From: an uncultured Pseudomonadales bacterium
GTDB lineage: Bacteria; Pseudomonadota; Gammaproteobacteria; Pseudomonadales; IMCC2047
Reading direction: 5' to 3'
Assembly: GCA_947258415.1 (NCBI GenBank)
Contig: CAMYIF010000006.1
Location: 1-36,252 of the forward strand
Length of the DNA stretch: 36,252 nt
The notes under the pieces were generated by a model that worked only from the letters and a program-made list of their open reading frames with translations, searched no databases and was not told the origin of the DNA. Made by a program: the position numbers and the translations under genes. Below, one piece after another: positions 1 to 9,800 of this stretch (positions within the stretch are counted from its first letter, which is position 1; the number at the start of each line of letters is the position of its first letter).

Positions 1-1
1 C

Positions 2-916
2 AGCCTGGCCCTGAGCTACCTCCTGCGGCCCTACCGGCCGCGGCCGTCGCTGGCCCGGTTCGCCGACATCTTCGGCTTCAGCGGCTGGCTGTCGCTGACC
101 ACCATCGTCACCACCCTGTCGATGCAGACCGACAAGCTGATTGTCGGCCGGCTGCTGGGAGTCGCCGACGCCGGGCTGTACTTCATGACCCAGCGCATCG
201 GCGCGCTGCCCACCGCCGAGCTCGTCAGCCCGCTGCAGCGGGTGCTCTTCCCCTCGTTCAGCGAGCTCGTCGGCGACCCGCGACGGTTGCGCCGGGTGGT
301 CCGCGAGTCGATCAACGTTCTGGGCAGCCTCAGCCTGCCGGCGGGTTGCGGCTTCGCCCTGGTGGCCGCCGACTTCGTGCCCCTGGCGCTGGGCGACCGG
401 TGGGCCGCCATCGTGCCGCTGCTCGCCGTGCTGACGCCCTATCTCGGCCTGCGCGCCACCCTGTCCATGACCCTGCCGTGCGTCATGGCCCTGGGCAGGA
501 CCCGCATGCTGTTCCAGGTCAGCCTGGTCTACGCGCTGGTCCACCTGCCGGCGTTCATCGCCGGCACGGCGCTCTACGGCCTGACGGGCACGATCTGGAG
601 CATCGTCGTCGCCGGCGTGCTGTACTCCTACCTCAACGCCTGGATGCTGCGCCGCACCGTGGGCATCGGCATCGGCGAGATCCTCGTCCAGCTGGCGCGG
701 CCGCTGGGCGCCGCCGCCGCGATGGTCGGCAGCGTGTTGGCGCTGGCCGCGGTCCAGCCGTTGGGCCTGCTCGCCGAGACCGGCACCTGGGAGTCGCTGC
801 TGCTGCGGATCGTGGTGGGCGGCGCGGTCTTCTGCGGCGTCCAGTACGCCCTCTGGCGGCTCCAGGGCCGGCCCGACGGGATCGAGCGCCGCCTGCTTCA
901 GCTGCTGTCGCGCTGA
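2..916 (+). CDS. Polysaccharide flippase (MOP superfamily, Wzx/PST family), 5' end cut by window edge
   Basis: Frame stays open from base 2 (SLALSYLLRPYRPRPSLARFADIFGFSGWLSLTTIVTTLSMQTDKLIVGRLLGVADAGLYFMTQRIG...), upstream of the listed Met at 122. Multiple hydrophobic segments; the 'DKLIVGRLLGVADAGLY' pattern is typical of the family. Confidence 0.8.
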   Translation, partial: SLALSYLLRPYRPRPSLARFADIFGFSGWLSLTTIVTTLSMQTDKLIVGRLLGVADAGLYFMTQRIGALPTAELVSPLQRVLFPSFSELVGDPRRLRRVVRESINVLGSLSLPAGCGFALVAADFVPLALGDRWAAIVPLLAVLTPYLGLRATLSMTLPCVMALGRTRMLFQVSLVYALVHLPAFIAGTALYGLTGTIWSIVVAGVLYSYLNAWMLRRTVGIGIGEILVQLARPLGAAAAMVGSVLALAAVQPLGLLAETGTWESLLLRIVVGGAVFCGVQYALWRLQGRPDGIERRLLQLLSR

Positions 917-2086
917 TCGGCGAGCAGCCTGCCCAGGGCGGCTTCGGTGCGCTCGGCGATGGCCGGCCAGGAGTGCTCGCGGGCGACGCGGCGGCCGCCG
1001 TCGGCGAGGCGCCGGCGCAGCTCGGCGTCGCCCAGCGCCCGAGCCAGCGCCTCGGCCAGGGCGACGGGCGACTCGGGCGGCACCAGCAGGGCCTCCTCGC
1101 CGTCGCGCAGCGTCTCGGGCAGCGCCCCCACCCGCGTGGCCACCACCGGCAGGCCCAGGGGCCAGGGCGAGGTAGAGCACCCCCGACTGGCTGATCCGGC
1201 GATAGGGCATGACCAGCAGGTCGGCGGCGGCGAAGTAGCGAGACACGTCGTCGAACGGCACGTAGCCGAAGCGGTGGACCGCGCCCAGCCGTTCCGCCCG
1301 GTCCTCGAGCTCACGCCGCCGCGCCGGCTCGAGACGCACCGGGTCGCCGGCCACCATCAGTCGCGACCTGGGCCGGGCCTCGGCCACCGCGGGCCAGGCG
1401 TCGAGCAGCACGTCGAGTCCCTTGTACTCCCGGATGTAGCCGAAGAACAGCGCCACCTCGTCCTCCGCCGACAGGCCCAGGCCGGCCCGCGCCGTCTGCC
1501 GGTCGGGAGATTCGCCGGTGCCGGCGAAAAAGCCGTACTCGCCGTGGGGGATCACCTCCAGCCGGTCCTCGGCGACGGCGAGCTCGTCTCGCAGGCGCCG
1601 GCGGTCGAACCGCGAGTGGGCGATCACCAGGTGGGCGAGCCGGTGGATGCGTCCCCAGACGGCGCCCGCGAGCGGCATCGGCTCGTGCGGCGTGACCACG
1701 TGCGCCGTCACCACCAGGGGCAGGCGCAGCAAGCGCAGCAGCACGACATGGACCAGGGCGATCGAGTTGGTGCAGTGCAGGTGGACCGCGTCGGGCCGCA
1801 GGCGGCGGGCCAGGCGGGCCACCGCCAGCGCGTCGATCACCGCCTCGAAGCGGCGGGCGAGCCGCAGGGCGAAGGCCGGCCAGCCGGGTCGGGGCCGTCG
1901 CGAGAACCGACCGAGCATCTCGACCAGGCGCAGGTTGGCCGGCGGCCGCGCCCGGCCGGCGAGCTCCCAGCCCTCGGTGGTCACCAGGGTCACCTCGTGG
2001 CCGCGCACGGCGAGCGCCCGGGACAGGTTGTAGGCGTAGTGGATGAGGCCGCCGCGGCCGAAGGTCTCCACCTCGAGAAGCCGCAT
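898..2086 (-). pseudogene. Glycosyltransferase family 4/group 1, interrupted by an apparent 1-nt frameshift near 1158-1161
   Basis: Reverse strand reads MRLLEVETFGRGGLIHYAYNLSRALAVRGHEVTLVTTEG...YGFFAGTG...FFGYIREYKGLDVLLDAWP...YFAAADLLVMPYRRISQSGVLYLALA, then the frame shifts to ...LGLPVVATRVGALPETLRDGEEALLVPPESPVALAEAL. The two frames join at a G4 run (plus strand). Confidence 0.75.
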
Positions 2087-2240
2087 CGGCGGCAGTATGG
2101 CATTCGTGCGCTAGGGCGTCTTCGCCACAAATGGTTTGGGCGCCCTGCCGACCTGAACGTAGGAGCTGAAATTATGGCGCTGGTGATAGAAAAGAGCCTG
2201 AACACCAATAACACAGGGCTGAGCGAATAAACAGCCTGAC

Positions 2241-3179
2241 TTAACCCGCTGCATTAAGGCGATTCAATTCCTCGCCAAGGAAATTCGCGACTGCACGCAT
2301 CCCCGATATCTTTGCCTTCGCTTCGGCCTGCGGGTTGTAATTCGTGTTGGTATTAACATCGTAGGTAAAAATATTATTATTGGCATCACTGATAAATTCA
2401 ATACCGGCAATATCGATACTGTTAGCCTTCAGGAAACGCTGGTAGTTGTCGAGGACAGGGTGCTCGAACCCTGCAATGATTTCAAACCTGGATGTGCTTG
2501 TCTCGGTAGTCGGGCAAAAAGCATCGTCGATCTGGCACACGTCGGCAGGACATAATTCAAAGCCCTCGGACGTATTAACACGCACGGCATAGATAAATTT
2601 GCCGCCGACAAACTCGCAGCGGGTAATAAAAGGTTCCGGCGCTTCTATGTATTGCTGAATCAGGGTGATTCCGTCGATCGAGCCCTCGAAATCGGGACCG
2701 AAAACGTATTCCTCAAGCGCCTCGCTGGACCTGAACAATTTGACGCCCAGGCCTTTCCCGGCGCGGTTATGCTTGGTGATAAAGGGTCCCTCGAAGGCTT
2801 GCGAGGCCGCCATAATCGCCTTGCTGCCAATGGCCGCAACCGTATGTGGTGTGCGAATTCCATGTACACGTAACGCCTCGTACTGGGCGACTTTACTGAC
2901 CTCGAGCTGCAGGGCACGACCCGAATTCATCACGCGCCGCCCATGGCCTTCCAGCCAGGCCAGTACAGCGGCTGTATATTCCGGCGCATACCGGTGTCCG
3001 CGGGTGTGCGATGAGGCACTCATGCGATTATAGAAAACACCTGCCGGAGGTGACTCTTGCAGATCCAGATGCCCTTCGTCCAGAAACCATTCATGGTATG
3101 GAAGGTCCAGTTGTTTAAGCTGCTCGGTCAATGGCTCTGTCCATTCATTGTTTTCGTGAATTATGTAGATATGCGACAT
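2241..3179 (-). CDS. ATP-grasp domain protein (RimK/alpha-L-glutamate-ligase-like)
   Basis: 312 aa ORF with ATP-grasp-type segments GPFITKHNRAGKGLGVKLF, RCEFVGGKFIYAVRV, IAGIEFISDANNNIFTYDVNTNTNYN. Confidence 0.75.
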   Translation of the reverse strand: MSHIYIIHENNEWTEPLTEQLKQLDLPYHEWFLDEGHLDLQESPPAGVFYNRMSASSHTRGHRYAPEYTAAVLAWLEGHGRRVMNSGRALQLEVSKVAQYEALRVHGIRTPHTVAAIGSKAIMAASQAFEGPFITKHNRAGKGLGVKLFRSSEALEEYVFGPDFEGSIDGITLIQQYIEAPEPFITRCEFVGGKFIYAVRVNTSEGFELCPADVCQIDDAFCPTTETSTSRFEIIAGFEHPVLDNYQRFLKANSIDIAGIEFISDANNNIFTYDVNTNTNYNPQAEAKAKISGMRAVANFLGEELNRLNAAG

Positions 3180-3480
3180 AAGATCTCTTTTCCTTTATCC
3201 ATCAAAAGAAACTATAAACGCAATCCGAGGTTGAAGACAACCGGCTAATATTTTGGCACAAGTACAGGTATGTTTCCCCGGAGCCGTTAACGATAGGCCG
3301 TTCACGGGCATCGATATCCATCCCGCTTGTAACCGGATCAGTCAGGTTATTTTAGGATTTCACACACGTTTATTCAGGATGATATAATAGTAAACCCATT
3401 CGGAAATAACTGGATTATTTGTCCGTAATTCAAGTCGGTTATTGGATTCATACCGACCGTCATCAAAAGGAGTGATACGA

Positions 3481-3726
3481 ATGAAACGTTTAATTTTTGC
3501 TTTTGTCATGCTTTTCCTTTCCTCTTCAGCATTCGCTTTCCATTGCCCTGCCGACGCCAAGGCAATCGATGCGGGTCTTGCCAAGGCCAAACTAACCGAA
3601 GAACAGAAGTCGGAAATCACCAAACTGCGTGATAAGGGACTCGAGCAACACAATGCCGGAGACCATAAAGCTGCCGAAGACACCTTGTCCGAGGCAATGC
3701 GCAAACTGCTGAACGACATGCAATAG
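3481..3726 (+). CDS. Small exported helical protein of unknown function
   Basis: Signal peptide MKRLIFAFVMLFLSSSAFA followed by a short charged helical region. AAGGAG ribosome-binding site lies just upstream of the ATG at 3481; the ORF track extends further upstream from 3442. Confidence 0.7.
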   Translation: MKRLIFAFVMLFLSSSAFAFHCPADAKAIDAGLAKAKLTEEQKSEITKLRDKGLEQHNAGDHKAAEDTLSEAMRKLLNDMQ

Positions 3727-3737
3727 CCTGTTGAGAC

Positions 3738-3770
3738 GACGCTGGTCGATGGCCAGCGTCTATCACTTTT
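3738..3770 (+). terminator. Probable rho-independent terminator after the small exported protein
   Basis: Perfect 8-bp stem GACGCTGG/CCAGCGTC (3738-3745 / 3753-3760) with a 7-nt loop, followed by TATCACTTTT. Confidence 0.5.
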
Positions 3771-3850
3771 AGAAGCGAATGAATTGTTCCCGGTTATCTA
3801 GCTGGACCCGGGAAGCGGATAGCCTCGTGTGAAAATGACATACCGGGCGC

Positions 3851-4912
3851 TCAAACGGGCCCCATCACACCTGTCTCGTAGAACTCTTCCAGTTGCCCGA
3901 GGTACGGCGCTATATCGAAGCCCTTGTCCTCGAGCCATTGCTCGCTGTAATAGGTATTCAGGTATCGTTCCCCGGCGTCGCAGATCATCGACACAACACT
4001 GCCCTCCTGGTTCTGCGCAATCATCTCGGCAATAATCTGGAATGCCGCGTAGACGTTGGTGCCCGTTGAACCCCCGCAGCGACGGTTTAGCAATTTTTCC
4101 AGGAAATGTATGGTGGCGTAGGATGCCACATCGGGTACCTGGATCATCCTGTCCACAATAGACGAAACAAATGATGGCTCGACACGCGGCCTGCCGATAC
4201 CCTCGATTCTTGAACTGTGTTCGGAAACCAGGGTCGCATCCCCGGTTTGAAAGTAATCGAAGAACACCGAATTTTCCGGATCAGCCACACACAGTTTCGT
4301 TGACAGGCACTTGTAGCGAATAAATCGACCGATGGTAGCCGACGTCCCGCCTGTCCCGGCGCCTACTACAACCCAGTCGGGTATCGGGGCAGGCTCCATG
4401 CTCATCTGCGAAAAAATGGATTCGGCTATATTGTTGTTTCCACGCCAGTCCGTGGCACGTTCGGCATAAGTAAACTGGTCCATATAATGCCCGCCCATCT
4501 CGGCTGCAAGCCTTGCAGATTCGGAATAAATATCCCTGGGCTCGACAAAGTGACACCGGCCATCGTAGAAAGTAATTTTGTCGATTTTCTCCCTGGAAGT
4601 ACCTTTGGGCACCACCGCGATAAAAGGCAGATCAAGCAACTTTGCAAAATAGGCTTCCGAGATAGCCGTGCTTCCGGACGAGGATTCGATAATAGGCGTA
4701 TTTTCTTTAATCAGGCCATTACACAGGCCATACAAGAACAGGGAACGCGCCAAACGATGCTTGAGGCTTCCGGTGGGATGCGTGGATTCGTCTTTAAGGT
4801 AAAGGGCGATGTTTTTTGCCGCGTGCAACTCAACCTTGAACAAGTGCGTATCTGAAGATCGTTTGAAGTCGGCTTCTATTCGGGTTATTGCCTGGTTGAC
4901 CCAGTCTCTCAT
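3851..4912 (-). CDS. PLP-dependent cysteine synthase family protein (CysK/Cds1-like)
   Basis: Fold-type II PLP motifs: LKDESTHPTGSLKHRLA (Lys site), ESSSGSTAISEAYFAKLLDLPFIAVVPKGTS, VVVGAGTGGTSATIGRF, GGSTGTNVYAAF. Confidence 0.8.
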   Translation of the reverse strand: MRDWVNQAITRIEADFKRSSDTHLFKVELHAAKNIALYLKDESTHPTGSLKHRLARSLFLYGLCNGLIKENTPIIESSSGSTAISEAYFAKLLDLPFIAVVPKGTSREKIDKITFYDGRCHFVEPRDIYSESARLAAEMGGHYMDQFTYAERATDWRGNNNIAESIFSQMSMEPAPIPDWVVVGAGTGGTSATIGRFIRYKCLSTKLCVADPENSVFFDYFQTGDATLVSEHSSRIEGIGRPRVEPSFVSSIVDRMIQVPDVASYATIHFLEKLLNRRCGGSTGTNVYAAFQIIAEMIAQNQEGSVVSMICDAGERYLNTYYSEQWLEDKGFDIAPYLGQLEEFYETGVMGPV

Positions 4913-5115
4913 TATTTTCCTCGTTATTTTATCGGTTAATGGTTTAACGCTTTATTCTGTCTATCAGTATCTCGATGGCAAACACTGGCTTACAGATTAC
5001 ACTTCAATGTATTAAAAAAGCCAATTACAAAACATGAATAACCATTATAAAAATTCGCCGGTTAACAGCTTAGCCTTTGCTGAGAAAGATCTGAATCGAT
5101 GTTATTCTCAACCCT

Positions 5116-5904
5116 ATGTTATATATTTCCCCGAAATACCAGTCCTGGTTTCAACAGAAAAATATTAATACCTATGCACAGTTGTTAACCCTGGGCAAGG
5201 GTGAAGTCATCAATGATTCCGGCAAGAACACCACCTGGCGAGACCGCTGGCAGCTGGATAGCGAAGATTTCCGTGTCTATGTCAAGCGATACCAGTATCC
5301 ATTCTCACCAAGGTACATGTACCCTCGCGTGCCGCGTGCACTGGTGGAAATGAAAAGTTACCTTTACTGGCAAGATTGCGGTATACCGGGGCCGGAAGTC
5401 ATTGCTGCCGGAGCCTATAGTCCTTTAGGGTTTCATCGCAGCTCTTTAATTATTACCCGGGAAATCAGCGACGCCCAGGACCTGGTACATTTATGCCAGC
5501 AGCCCGAATTTCGCGAAAACAAGGCATTACTGGCATCGGTTTTTGATCAGCTGTCGGATATGCTGGCAACGGCCCACAAGGCCCACTTTTATCATTTTGA
5601 TCTTCATTTTCGAAACATCATGGTAAAGCAGCCAGATGATATTGAATCGGCGAAAGTTTTCTGGATCGACTCTCCCAGGGGCAAATGTAAACGTTCTGCC
5701 AGCAGTTACCTGCAGGCAAAAGACCTGGCCACCATATACCGTGCCTGCCACGAACAGCAATGGCCGACTATCTGGCAAGGATTATCGGCACGTTATTTCG
5801 AAACCATGGGCTACGATGATAAAACGGTTCAACGTCTGAAAAAAATGATCGGCGAACGCCTGGGCAGGCGTGTCGACACACGCAGCATGAGTGACCCCAT
5901 CTAG
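5116..5904 (+). CDS. Lipopolysaccharide kinase InaA/WaaP-like family protein
   Basis: Kinase-like: FRVYVKRYQYP (catalytic Lys region), HFYHFDLHFRNIMV (HxDxxxxN catalytic loop), VFWIDSPRGK (DFG-equivalent Asp). Confidence 0.7.
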   Translation: MLYISPKYQSWFQQKNINTYAQLLTLGKGEVINDSGKNTTWRDRWQLDSEDFRVYVKRYQYPFSPRYMYPRVPRALVEMKSYLYWQDCGIPGPEVIAAGAYSPLGFHRSSLIITREISDAQDLVHLCQQPEFRENKALLASVFDQLSDMLATAHKAHFYHFDLHFRNIMVKQPDDIESAKVFWIDSPRGKCKRSASSYLQAKDLATIYRACHEQQWPTIWQGLSARYFETMGYDDKTVQRLKKMIGERLGRRVDTRSMSDPI

Positions 5905-5979
5905 CATTTCTGCCAAGACACCTGTCACACTGGCTGATAAAATTCAGGTTTATAAGCCAATGCCTGTTGAGAGACTCTT

Positions 5980-6762
5980 TTGATTCAAGCCCAGCAACTT
6001 CAGAAGTTAACGCCAACAACCGGCTCACTGATCTGCAAGCTGGATAATCCGGTCGGCAGTATTGAAGTTCGCCAGTTGAATGATATTCGCTGGTTGCACC
6101 AGGGTGGCGATGCTATCCAGGCGGTTATGTCGCTAAATGACCCGCATAACCTGATGTTGCCATATTCACGCGCAATGCTGCTGGCCTTATGCCTGGCTCC
6201 TTATCCGGATAAGCTGTTAAACCTTGGCTTGGGTGGCGGCATGTTCGTCCGTTTCTTTGAGGAAGTGGCACCCCGGTTGAAAATTGTTTCCGTTGATAAC
6301 CGGCGTGAAATGCTCGATATCATGCAAAAGCATTTCCCCACGCAAACCAATTCTAAAATCCACATTATCGATGCCGAGGCTTTTGTATCAATTGATACAG
6401 AAACCTACGACATGATCCTTTGCGACCTGTTTGATGGTAGTTGCATACCGGACTGTCTTTTTGAGGGAGGCTTTTTCAAGGATTGCGCGGCACGCCTTGC
6501 CACTAAAGGGATTTTGAGCATCAACATACTGGCGATTGATCAGCAGGAATTAACAAGACTGCTGGTCAGTTTGAGGCAATCCCTGCCTTGTGTAGCCATA
6601 TTGGAAGTGGCAGATTTTCAGAATATTATTCTGTTTGCCTCGAGACAGCCTTACCCGTCGATGCGCCGAATCCGCAAACAAGCGAGGATTCAGGGCAAAC
6701 TCCAGGGCATCGATTTCAGTGCCATGCTGGACAAGCTGGTAATGTTGCCGGAAAGGCAATGA
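5980..6762 (+). CDS. Spermidine synthase-like class I methyltransferase fold protein
   Basis: PDKLLNLGLGGGMFVRFFEEVAPRLKIVSVDNRREMLDI and YDMILCDLFDGSCIPDCLFEGGFFKDCAARL are SpeE-like. Starts at TTG. Confidence 0.7.
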   Translation: MIQAQQLQKLTPTTGSLICKLDNPVGSIEVRQLNDIRWLHQGGDAIQAVMSLNDPHNLMLPYSRAMLLALCLAPYPDKLLNLGLGGGMFVRFFEEVAPRLKIVSVDNRREMLDIMQKHFPTQTNSKIHIIDAEAFVSIDTETYDMILCDLFDGSCIPDCLFEGGFFKDCAARLATKGILSINILAIDQQELTRLLVSLRQSLPCVAILEVADFQNIILFASRQPYPSMRRIRKQARIQGKLQGIDFSAMLDKLVMLPERQ

Positions 6763-6832
6763 GCCGCGCATCTTGAATAATACAGGCAGGGATTAACGCA
6801 AATATGTTTCCAGACGTCACTCCAGGGAACCA

Positions 6833-9800
6833 TTGAAAGCCATGACCCTAAGAAAAATCAGAGGCGCCATCCCCTACTTGCTGGTCGTTTTCCTTAACGC
6901 TTTTATCGACCTTGGACACAAGATCACCGTCCAAAATACAGTGTTCAAGGTCTACGACGGCGATACGCAAATAATTTTAACGGCCATTCTGAATGGCCTG
7001 ATCCTGCTACCCTTTATTCTGCTATTTAGCCCGAGTGCCTTCGTCGCCGACAAATACCCCAAAAACCGGGTAATACGTTTTACCGCCTGTGCAGCCGTTG
7101 TCCTCACCATTGCAATTACTGCCTGTTATTACCTGGGCTGGTTCTGGCCGGCATTCGTGATGACCTTTTTGCTGGCTGTTCAATCGGCTTTCTACTCGCC
7201 AGCCAAGTACGGTTATATTAAATCACTGTTTGGCAAGGACAATCTCGGCGAAGCCAATGGTTACGTACAAGCGGTTACCATCGTTGCCATATTGCTTGGA
7301 ACCTTTACTTTCTCGATCTTTTTCGAATCCCTTTACCCGGCCAGTTCAACCGATTCAAGTGATATTCTAAAAGCCATAGCGCCGGTCGGCTGGCTGCTGA
7401 TAATTAACAGCCTGTTCCAACTCGTTTTGGCTTACCAGCTACCAAGGAAAGAAGAGAAAGACGAAGCCAGCCGGTTCAACTGGAAAGCCTATATCAGGGG
7501 CGGACTGGTCGTTGAAGACCTGGTACCGGTCATTTCGCGTGAAACCATACGCCTGTCAATGATCGGTCTTGCCGTATTCTGGTCGGTCGGCCAGGTGTTG
7601 CTTGCGTCATTTCCTGCCTTTGCCAAGGAAACGATGGGTGTTTTCAACACGGTTACGATACAGGGCACACTGGCGGCGACCGGTGTCGGCATTGCCATTG
7701 GCGCTTCCCTGGCGGCCCGCTGGTCACGTCATCATATCGAAACCGGATTGATCCCCATGGGTGCTACCGGTCTTGGCCTGGGACTACTTATGCTGCCCAA
7801 TATTACGTCCGTTCCCGGGCACGTGGCTAATTTCCTGTTTATCGGCATAACGGGAGGATTATTTGTTGTCCCGCTCAACGCGTTGATCCAGTTTTATGCC
7901 CGCGAAAATGAAATTGGCAAGGTACTTGCGGCCAACAACCTGGTCCAGAATATCTGCATGTTCAGCGCACTGACGTTGACAGTTGTATTCTCTCTCGCCG
8001 GTCTGGGCGGAAAAAACATCCTGGTCCTGACTGCGATCGCTGCAATTCTTGGCAGCGGATATACCATCTATAAATTACCCCAAAGTCTGGTCCGGCTGGT
8101 CCTGGGGGCGCTGGTTTCCGGTTTGTACAAGGTTAACGTCCAGGGTCTTAAAAATATGCCCGAGGACGGAGGCGTACTCCTGCTTGGCAATCATATCAGC
8201 TGGGTTGACTGGGCCATTGTCCAGATAGCCAGTCCACGCCCGGTACATTTTGTCATGCTCAAAAATATCTATGATCGCTGGTATTTGAACTGGTTTTTCA
8301 GGTTATTTGGCACCATTCCCATCGCACCCGGTTCGGGCAGTGGCAAATCCTTGCAACAGGTTAGCGGGTTGCTCAATAAAGGCCACGTGGTTTGTCTTTT
8401 CCCGGAAGGTTCTATCAGTCGGAATGGTCACCTCGGTGAATTCAGGCGCGGCTATGAAAGAGCCTGCGCCGAGGCGAATCAGCATGTAGTGATACTGCCT
8501 TTTTACCTGCGTGGCCTCTGGGGCAGCCAGTTTTCCCGTTCATCCCGGAAGCTGAAAAGTATTCGCAGTCACTTACTCGGCATGCATATTATTGTTGCCT
8601 TTGGCAAACCCTTGCCCAGGGATATTAAAGCTGACGTACTCAAGCGTCGCGTACTGGACCTGTCAATTAGCTCGTGGCAGGAATATGTAAACACCCTGCC
8701 CAGCCTTCCACACGCCTGGATCGAAACCGTCAAGCGCCTGGGCAATGACATGATGATAGTCGACTCGTCGGGAACCATGTTGTCCGCGAACCAGTCACTT
8801 GCCCGGGGAATAGCTTTCTCGCGGCGTATTCGTAAAAACAGCTCCCAGCTTAATATCGGGCTGATACTCCCCACCGGCATTGATGCCATATTGGCCAATA
8901 TGGCCACCCTGTTGTGTGGTAAAACCGCGGTAAACCTGAACTATACGGTGAGTGATGAACTGATTAGGGCAGCTATTGAAGAGGCTGAAATTCGCACCGT
9001 TTACACAACAAAATCTTTTCTGGAAAAACTGGAAAAAAAAGGCACGCACCTGACTCCGGTGCTGGCGGGTATCCGTGTGGTTTGCCTGGACGAGCTTAAT
9101 CTCGGTATTGGTAAAACAGAAAGGCTGAGCACATTGACCGCGGTCAGGCTGTTGCCGGCCTGGGGTTTGAAACGGCTCTATTGTCACCCGGTCGACGCAA
9201 ATTCAGCGGCGGCTATCCTTTTTACCGGTTCTCCCGACGGACCCACCAACGGCGTTATGCTAAGCCACCGCAATATCATGGCTAACCTGAAACAGGTTTC
9301 CGATGTGCTTAACACCCAGGAGCAGGACGTTATCATGGCTTCGCTGCCCATGTTTCACCCTTTTGGGTTAACCGTGACTCAGTTTATGCCGCTGATCGAA
9401 GGCTTACCCATTGTCTACCACGACGAGCCCACGCAGGTTCTGAATATTGCCAGGGCAATTGCAAAATACAGGGTAACAGTGCTCTGTAGTACAACGACCT
9501 ACCTGCGTTTGTTTATACGCAACGAGAAGGTACACCCGCTGATGCTTGGCAGCCTGCGTGTGGTGGTAGCGGGTGGAGAAAAACTGAGACTCGGTGTTCG
9601 GGACGCCTTCAAGGCAAAGTTCAACAAGGATATCCTGGAGGGTTATGGCACCACCGAAACGACACCCGTCGCCAGCGTGAACCTGCCTGACACGCTGGAC
9701 CTTAATTACTGGAAAGTCCAGGTTGGCGGCAAACCCGGCACGGTTGGCATGGCCTTGCCCGGTTCCAATTTTAAAATAGTCGACCCCAAAACATTAGAGG

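Noticed and set aside
1990-2214. Minus-strand 74-aa ORF spanning the composition junction
   Set aside because: Overlaps the real start of the glycosyltransferase and has no recognisable protein features.
346-2230. Long plus-strand ORFs 346..1194, 947..2230 and 1518..2033 in the GC-rich segment
   Set aside because: Low-complexity Arg/Gly/Pro-rich translations antisense or out of frame to the clear flippase and glycosyltransferase; typical high-GC shadow ORFs.
2241-6762. Reading the ATP-grasp/PLP/kinase group as a RiPP or antibiotic biosynthetic cluster
   Set aside because: No precursor peptide, radical SAM, cyclase or dedicated exporter is visible and gene orientations are mixed; kept only as an uncharacterised neighbourhood.
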